DNA of 64,000 nucleotides from Streptomyces cynarae (GTDB lineage Bacteria > Actinomycetota > Actinomycetes > Streptomycetales > Streptomycetaceae): assembly GCF_025642135.1 (NCBI RefSeq), contig NZ_CP106793.1, positions 6,850,001-6,914,000 on the forward strand. Direction: 5' to 3'. Below, piece after piece: positions 58,856-64,000 of the stretch. A program made the position numbers and the translations under genes. Within the stretch, counting starts at the first letter, position 1; each line of letters starts with the position of its first letter. A model generated the notes under the pieces. It ran no database searches. It was not told the DNA's origin and was given only the letters and a program-made list of their open reading frames with translations.

Positions 58856-61657
58856 TCACCGCGACGTGGTCGTGGTGCCGGTGGCCCAGAGGGCGCCGCC
58901 CTTGCCGGTGCCCCCGGTGCTCTTGTAGACGACCAGGTTGCCGTCGTTCTGCATGACGGCGTACGCGCCGGTGTTGTGGTAGGTGCCGGTGGACCACAGG
59001 GCACCGCCCTTGCCGGGACCCCCGGTGCTCTTGTAGACGACGAAGTTGCCGTCCGTCTGCATCACCGCATAGGCGCCCGGGTGGCCGTAGGTCCGGCTGG
59101 ACCAGATCGCGGCACCGTCGCGCCGGCGGTACATCACCAGGTTGCCGTCCGGCTGCATGACCAGACGGGTGTAGGTGCCTTGCGTCCACCAGCCGGGCTT
59201 GAGGGTGGTGCCGGAGCTGATGGTCTGCGACCGCAGGTAGGTGCCCGTCGACCACAGGGGCGAGGTGCTCGCGTCCGCGTAGACGACGACGTTGCCGTCG
59301 TCCTGCACGGTGGCGTACGCGCCCGGGTCGTCGTACGTGCCGGTGGACCACAGGGCGCCGCCCGTGCCGGGACCGCCGCCGCTCTTGTAGACGACCAGGT
59401 TGCCGTCCGTCTGCATCACCGCGTACGCACCGGAGTTGCCGCCGGTCCGACTCGACCAAACCGCCTGACCGACGCCCTTGCCGGTCTTCAGGTACGCCAC
59501 AAGGTTGCCGTCCGTCTGCATGGTCAGCGTCACCGTGGCGCTGCTCAGGCTGTGGCCCGGGGACAGGTGCTGCCCGGCGTACATGAATGAGCCTGCGGCC
59601 GGGGCGGGAGTCGAGGCGGGGATGTGCGGGTCGACGAGGTGGATGTTCTTCCCGCTGTCCAGGTAGGCGATGCCGCCCTGGTACTTGTCGACGGCCCAGG
59701 ACACCCTGCGGTCGTCCGCGACCGGTCCACCGGGCAGGTCGGCCAGGTCGGTGGTGGCGGCGGTGTCGGTGTGGACGTCGGTGAGCGTCAGCTTGCCCGC
59801 CGCCCTGTCGTGCTCGACGACGATTCCGTCCCCGAGCTGGGCGAGACCGGTGGGCACGGGGATGTCCTTGCCGGTGGCCAGGTCCCACACGCCCGCCGGG
59901 CCCAGCTCTCCGCATGACCAGTACACCCAGTGCTGGGCGGCAGCCTGCAGCTCGCCGGGCACGCACGGCGCACCGGTGGCGATGCTCTGGACGGTGCGCC
60001 GGGTGGTGAGGTCGATCTGGGTCAGCGTCCCCGGGGTGGCTCCGGGGACCCACACCGTGGAGCCCGACAGCGCGGCGGCGGTGACGGGGCGGCTGAAGAG
60101 CACGTGGCTGTTGCCGCCCGCGTCCGCGTCCCCGATGTACTGCTTGGTTGTGGAGCCGCCGTCGTAGACCACGTAGCGGCCCTCGGCGTCGACGAGGGTG
60201 CCGCCGGTGGCACCGGGTGTGACCAGAACCGCGCTGCTGTTCGGGGTCTGCACGGTGACGGCGTCACCCTGGGAGTTGGCGTTGGGCCACAGCTGCGAGA
60301 TGTTGCCGTCGCCGGTCGCGATGGGCGTGTTGCAGGTGGTCGCGGTGTCGCAGTGGGTGGGCGCGAAGGGCTGGCCGAAGCTCTGCTCGTCACCGTAGGA
60401 GGGCGGAGAACCGAGCTGCACGTTCCGGTCGTAGACATAGTCCTGACCGCTCGATGTTCTCTCCACGGTGTACAGCTTCCCGCCGCCGAAGGCCAGACCG
60501 TCGAGAGGCGCGGGCACGGCGGGGTCGGAGTCCACGGCGGTCCCCGTAGGGGTGCCGTCCGGCCCGGCGGTGAACAGACGGGCCGCCCAGTCGGTGACGG
60601 ACGAGCCGCCCACAACGACTGCCCCGTTCGGCTGTTGCCTCAGTGTATTGAAGTTGACGTGGTCCAGGATCGGGGTCAGGGCGGAAGAGCCGGACATCGG
60701 CATGGCGTAGAGCGGGTAACCGAGTGTGTCGTCCGCGGTGAGCGGACCGCCGTGCGACACCAAGTGGGTGATCAGCAGGGAGTCGCCCGCGATGGCCAGG
60801 CCGCGCAGGGTGCTGGTGTACCCGCTGCCCAGCGGCGCCGCCGGGACCTGGGTGGTGTTCTCCGGGCCGGCGGGGGCGGACCGGGACACGACGTGGACCT
60901 GTCCCGCCGATGCCTTCCCGTCGGCTCCGTATGACGAATACCAGGCGACGTACTTGGAAGACAGTACGACGTGAGCGGATGGGGCCAGCGGCCCCATCAC
61001 CGGCGTGACCGCACCGGTCGCCAGGTCCACCAGCGCCAACCGAGCCTCAGTGGTGCCGTTGGTACTGTCCGTGTAGAGGATCACCACCGAGTCGGCGTCC
61101 CCGGCGAGAACCGTGGGCTGCGGTGTGGCGCCCCCGGGCCAGCCGGTGACCGGTGTGTCGGTCTGCTGCCCGTCCGCCATGCCGAGCACATGAAAGCCCG
61201 TCACCGTTCCGTCCGTGGCCTTGGTGACCGTCAGCACGCGCGAGCCGAAGGTCCCCAGGTAGCTCTGGCCGGCGCCGGGGGTGATGGTGGTGGTCGTTCC
61301 GGAGTCCATGTCGTGCAGGTGGTACCCGTCGACCGCCGGAGTCGCCACGACATCGGAACCCGCTCCGGTGTACCCGGGCATCGGGTTGGTCCTGAGTCCG
61401 GGCAGCGGGGTGTCCGGCCCACCCGCGTACTTCGTCCAGACGAAGGTGGACTGCGTGCCTGACCGGTGCAAGAAGCCACCGGTGCCCGCGAAGACGACCG
61501 CATCGCTGGGCGGGTTGCTGAGCAGAGCGGCCGGTATGACCGCCTCGGTGGGGGTGTCGGCCGAGGCCGTCGCCGCGGTCAGCGGCAGTACCCCCGAAGC
61601 GAGGGCGAACGTCGCGGCGACCGCGATGCATCCGCTCCTCAGGGTGTGTTGGGCCAC
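58856..61657 (-). CDS. Large secreted protein with beta-propeller-like region and B-lectin domains
   Basis: 933 residues. The start is GTG 61657 behind a perfect AAGGAGG. An Ala-rich signal peptide (about 1-33, cleavage after TASA) leads into about 650 residues of repeating beta strands resembling a propeller (VVLSSKYVAWYSSYGADG, VLAGDADSVVILYTDS). The last 230 residues hold six copies of the bulb-lectin motif QxDxNxVxY (MQTDGNLVAYL, MQTDGNLVVYKS, VQDDGNVVVYAD, MQPDGNLVMYRR, MQTDGNFVVYKS, MQNDGNLVVYKS), so two B-lectin (mannose-binding) domains. No enzyme motif recognised. Probably exported and glycan-binding; the ligand is untested. Confidence 0.87.
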   Translation of the reverse strand: MAQHTLRSGCIAVAATFALASGVLPLTAATASADTPTEAVIPAALLSNPPSDAVVFAGTGGFLHRSGTQSTFVWTKYAGGPDTPLPGLRTNPMPGYTGAGSDVVATPAVDGYHLHDMDSGTTTTITPGAGQSYLGTFGSRVLTVTKATDGTVTGFHVLGMADGQQTDTPVTGWPGGATPQPTVLAGDADSVVILYTDSTNGTTEARLALVDLATGAVTPVMGPLAPSAHVVLSSKYVAWYSSYGADGKASAGQVHVVSRSAPAGPENTTQVPAAPLGSGYTSTLRGLAIAGDSLLITHLVSHGGPLTADDTLGYPLYAMPMSGSSALTPILDHVNFNTLRQQPNGAVVVGGSSVTDWAARLFTAGPDGTPTGTAVDSDPAVPAPLDGLAFGGGKLYTVERTSSGQDYVYDRNVQLGSPPSYGDEQSFGQPFAPTHCDTATTCNTPIATGDGNISQLWPNANSQGDAVTVQTPNSSAVLVTPGATGGTLVDAEGRYVVYDGGSTTKQYIGDADAGGNSHVLFSRPVTAAALSGSTVWVPGATPGTLTQIDLTTRRTVQSIATGAPCVPGELQAAAQHWVYWSCGELGPAGVWDLATGKDIPVPTGLAQLGDGIVVEHDRAAGKLTLTDVHTDTAATTDLADLPGGPVADDRRVSWAVDKYQGGIAYLDSGKNIHLVDPHIPASTPAPAAGSFMYAGQHLSPGHSLSSATVTLTMQTDGNLVAYLKTGKGVGQAVWSSRTGGNSGAYAVMQTDGNLVVYKSGGGPGTGGALWSTGTYDDPGAYATVQDDGNVVVYADASTSPLWSTGTYLRSQTISSGTTLKPGWWTQGTYTRLVMQPDGNLVMYRRRDGAAIWSSRTYGHPGAYAVMQTDGNFVVYKSTGGPGKGGALWSTGTYHNTGAYAVMQNDGNLVVYKSTGGTGKGGALWATGTTTTSR

Positions 61658-61872
61658 CCATTCCTCCTTCACGGTGGGGCACGGGTGACATCCGGCCGAC
61701 GGCCCAAGGCTCAGGGTGGCTCGGGTGGTTGAGGCCCCACTGTCGCCACGGCGCCCGAGCCCTCGGTCACCATGCCCCCCATGCGAGGGCGAGGTTAACG
61801 GACCCGGACCCAGTGGAAACAGGCGCCCCACCCGGTGCGCGCTCCATCGGATGCGTTCGGGCGCACCTGGAG
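61658..61872. other. Intergenic region upstream of B-lectin gene
   Basis: About 215 bases holding the promoter of the minus-strand B-lectin gene. No other gene or repeat seen. Confidence 0.5.
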
Positions 61873-62193
61873 TCATCCGCCGCCGTCGAGGTCGGCCCGC
61901 CTGTGCAGCACCCGTAGCTCATGGCCGACGAGTTGCATCTCGTACAGCTTCCGGCGCGCGTTCTCGAAGGGCCGGTGGAGGATCATCATCAGGCGGCCGT
62001 CGAAGGTGTGGAACAGCATGCCGTGACCGCTGTCCTCGCGCACCAGGGGCCGGTACTGCTGCCAAGGCCCCTCGATGGTGCCGGACTTGGCGACGGCATA
62101 GGTCTGCACATAGCCGCCGCCGATCGTGCCGTCGTCGCCGGCCACGTTCTTTTCGTACGTCGACCACAGCATGAGCAGGGATCCGTCAGCGGT
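61873..62193 (-). pseudogene. C-terminal fragment of a GH43-type glycoside hydrolase
   Basis: About 105 codons reading ADGSLLMLWSTYEKN, GYVQTYAVAKSGTIEGPWQQY and HGMLFHTFDGRLMMILHRP. These are typical of the last blades of family 43 beta-propeller arabinanases/xylosidases. The first 200 or more residues, with the catalytic acids, are missing. Similarity stops near 62193, where the TnpB-related element begins, so insertion of that element probably truncated the gene. Confidence 0.7.
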
Positions 62194-64000
62194 TGGGAAC
62201 TGTTACTGGTTGAGGGTGCTTGAACGCGTTCCGGGGTGCAGGAGTGAGCATCTCGGCCACGACGTGCGCGGGCCTGGGTGGGGAACGGGAGTTCTTGCGT
62301 CGAATGCGTGACCTTCGCCGGGTGGTGTTCGTTGGGTGTGGTGACGGATTCTTGGAGACCAGGGGGTGGGGGATGGGTGGGCTGCGCCAGGTGGCGGCTT
62401 CGTTCGTGGCGCCCGGCCCGTCCGGGGTGGCCATCCGGTGCAGCCTGAACGGGCTGACCTCGCAGGACGGGAAGGTCCTGCGCCTGGTCGGTGACCTGCT
62501 CGGTTCCCTGGCCTCCCGGGATCTGAAGGCCCGCTGCACGGCCGGGCTCGGGCATGACAGCGACCAGTGGGCGCAGCGCAAGCGTGCCCTGACCGAGGAG
62601 TCCTCCTCCCGGTGGGCGGGCAGCATCACCAAAGCCACCAACGACCAGTGGGCGCTGGCCAAACGTGGACAACTCGCCTGCATTCAGAGTCTCCAGGCGG
62701 ACGTCGATGCGATCAGGCAGCGGCTGTCGCTGCCCATCGGGGCCAAGGGTTCCAAGGGCAAGCCGGGTGGTTACCGCTCGAAGCAGGAGTGGTTCGCCAA
62801 GTCTCGGCGTCTGCACCTTCTGGAAGACCGGCTGGAGCGTGAGCGGGCCGACCGTGATGCCGGACGTGTGCGGGTGGTGCGCGGCGGCAAGAAGCTGCTG
62901 CGCACCCGGCACCACCTGGAGGCCGCCCAGCTGACCGAGGCCGGGTGGCGCAGCCGGTGGCAGGCCGGGCGCTGGTTCCTCCAGGCCGATGGCGAGTCCG
63001 GGAAGCGGTTCGGAAACGAGACGATCCGCGTCACCCCTGACGGGGAGGTGAGCATCAAACTCCCCACGCCGCTGACCGGCCTGGCGAACGCCTCGCACGG
63101 CCGGTACGTGCTTGCCTGCCAGGTCGGCTTCCGGCACCGGGGCGAGCAGTGGGCCGACCGCATCACCGCGAACCGTGCCGTGGCCTACCGCATCCACTAC
63201 GACGCCGGCCGTGACCGCTGGTATCTGACCGCCTCCTGGCAGATCCCGCCCGTGAAGACGCTGCCGCTGGAGGCGGCCCGGGCCGGTGGGCTCATCGGTG
63301 TGGACATGAACGCCGACCACCTGGCCGCCTGGCGGCTGGACGAGCACGGCAACCCGGTCGGTGAGCCCCGCAGGTTCGACTACGACCTGACCGGCAGCGC
63401 ACCGCACCGCGACGCACAGGTGCGGCACGCGTTGACCCGCCTGCTGCACTGGGCCAAGCATCACGGCCTGTCCCTCGCGATCGAGGACCTGGACTTCCAC
63501 GCGGAGAAAACCCGGGAGAAGCACGGGCGGCGCAAGCGGTTCCGCAAGATGATCTCCGGGATGCCCACTGGGAAGCTGCGCGCCAGGCTGGTGTCCATGG
63601 CCGCCGAGCTCGGCCTCCCCCTCGTCGCGGTCGACCCCGCCTACACCAGCCGCTTCGGCGCCCAGCACTGGCAAAAGCCCCTGACCACGAGAACGCGCAA
63701 GACCACACGCCACCAGGCTGCCGCCGTGGCGATCGGAAGGCGCGCCCTGGGACACCCGATCCGGCGACGGACGGCACCGCCCCCACACGACCGGAGCGAT
63801 CGTGTGGGGCATCGGACCGTCCAGGCCGCACCGGCTGTCCCGGGGCGTGAGGAAACCCGCCCCCGCATTCCCGGACCACGGACACGATCCGTCGGGGCCG
63901 GATGCGGAGCGAAAGCGGGGGACCAGTGTGCCCACAACCGTTCGGGGCACACGGCTGAGCACGAATCCTGGCAGCAGGACTCACTCCCGCTCAGTCTCTA
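62194..64000 (+). mobile_element. TnpB-related (IS200/IS605-like) element, right end outside window
   Basis: Starts close to 62194, where the truncated GH43 gene loses similarity, contains one TnpB-related gene and continues past the window edge. No TnpA transposase is present within the visible part. The exact left end was not determined; bases 62194-62372 show no terminal inverted repeat, as expected for IS605-type ends. Confidence 0.65.
62373..64000 (+). CDS. TnpB-related protein (OrfB/RuvC-like), 3' end cut by window
   Basis: Uninterrupted frame of 542 codons from ATG 62373 (MGGLRQVAASFVAPGPSG) to the last base, ending QQDSLPLSL, so nearly complete. An in-frame ATG at 62304 is also possible, but GGGGGTGGGGG precedes 62373. 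The N-terminal part matches the Streptomyces TnpB-related family (SSSRWAGSITKATNDQWALA, GGYRSKQEWFAKSRRLHLLED, FLQADGESGKRFGNETIRVTP). The RuvC-like core has Asp311 (GVDMNADHLA), Glu371 (IEDLDF) and DPAYTS at 421. Where the third aspartate usually lies it reads TTRHQAAAVAIGRRALGHP, with Gln448. There is no zinc ribbon of the CxxC type. TnpB proteins are RNA-guided nucleases; whether this branch is active is unknown. Confidence 0.85.
   Translation, partial: MGGLRQVAASFVAPGPSGVAIRCSLNGLTSQDGKVLRLVGDLLGSLASRDLKARCTAGLGHDSDQWAQRKRALTEESSSRWAGSITKATNDQWALAKRGQLACIQSLQADVDAIRQRLSLPIGAKGSKGKPGGYRSKQEWFAKSRRLHLLEDRLERERADRDAGRVRVVRGGKKLLRTRHHLEAAQLTEAGWRSRWQAGRWFLQADGESGKRFGNETIRVTPDGEVSIKLPTPLTGLANASHGRYVLACQVGFRHRGEQWADRITANRAVAYRIHYDAGRDRWYLTASWQIPPVKTLPLEAARAGGLIGVDMNADHLAAWRLDEHGNPVGEPRRFDYDLTGSAPHRDAQVRHALTRLLHWAKHHGLSLAIEDLDFHAEKTREKHGRRKRFRKMISGMPTGKLRARLVSMAAELGLPLVAVDPAYTSRFGAQHWQKPLTTRTRKTTRHQAAAVAIGRRALGHPIRRRTAPPPHDRSDRVGHRTVQAAPAVPGREETRPRIPGPRTRSVGAGCGAKAGDQCAHNRSGHTAEHESWQQDSLPLSL

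Noticed and set aside
58900..59560. Regularly spaced repeats suggestive of a CRISPR array
   Set aside because: The repeats are the coding sequence of six degenerate B-lectin motifs with unequal spacing and no unique spacers. There are no cas genes nearby.
61989..63962. 657-codon minus-strand open frame across the GH43 fragment and TnpB-related gene
   Set aside because: An antisense shadow of a gene recognised by many conserved blocks on the plus strand. It crosses the insertion junction, which no single real gene should do.

Overview
This window is chromosomal DNA from a high-GC actinomycete, almost certainly a Streptomyces. Codon third positions are nearly all G or C, many starts are GTG or TTG with GGAGG-type ribosome binding sites, and long bidirectional hairpins separate convergent genes. 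The gene content is also typical of Streptomyces: DUF2637 protein, HATPase anti-sigma-like proteins, PucR beside xanthine dehydrogenase, MalT-like LuxR regulators and TnpB-related elements. No rRNA, tRNA or CRISPR array was seen.

Layout. 0-10 kb: a decayed transposase remnant, a possible leader peptide and rsgA, a TrmB/LuxR regulator, a PP2C-like protein, a PoxB-type pyruvate dehydrogenase, a secreted protein, an anti-sigma-like ATPase and a DUF2637 membrane protein. 10-22 kb: a GntR regulator, small membrane proteins, then the purine-oxidation locus: pucR facing a three-gene xanthine dehydrogenase operon, a purine permease, and an xdhC gene with two frameshifts. 22-29 kb: a methyltransferase, an SRPBCC protein and a P450 stump abutting a frameshifted Gfo/Idh oxidoreductase. 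The oxidoreductase is divergent, across a LacI-type operator, from a sugar ABC transporter operon (binding protein, two permeases, membrane protein, ATG/TGA overlaps). 29-35.5 kb: a site-2 protease with CBS domains, a 148-bp tandem duplication, and TetR/aldo-keto reductase and MarR/SDR pairs, each with palindromic operators. 35.5-46 kb: an aromatic amino acid lyase homologue lacking the canonical Ala-Ser-Gly motif, gene debris, phoU, and scattered small genes. 46-56 kb: a frameshifted MalT-like regulator, a GAF-LuxR regulator, two coupled AMP-forming acyl-CoA ligases, and glyoxylate carboligase (gcl) behind an IclR-type palindrome. 56-64 kb: a 231-bp MITE-like element, TetR/ketosynthase with twin operators, a 933-residue secreted B-lectin protein, a truncated GH43 gene, and a TnpB-related gene that runs off the right edge.

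How it fits together. PucR, xanthine dehydrogenase, XdhC and the AzgA-type permease take up and oxidise purines. Gcl handles glyoxylate, the end product of ureide breakdown, although the ureide genes between them are not in the window. Three transcription factor/enzyme pairs (TetR-AKR, MarR-SDR, TetR-ketosynthase) look like self-contained switches.

The most unusual features are these. A Streptomyces palindromic repeat family sits inside the coding sequences of pucR and the xanthine dehydrogenase large subunit as well as between genes and inside a MITE. There are about ten broken genes in 64 kb. The ammonia-lyase homologue has Gly-Thr-Gly where the MIO tripeptide should be. The TnpB-related protein lacks an obvious third RuvC aspartate. 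Single-base frameshifts (xdhC, the MalT-like gene) could be sequencing errors; the 16-bp duplication, truncations and remnants cannot be explained that way.
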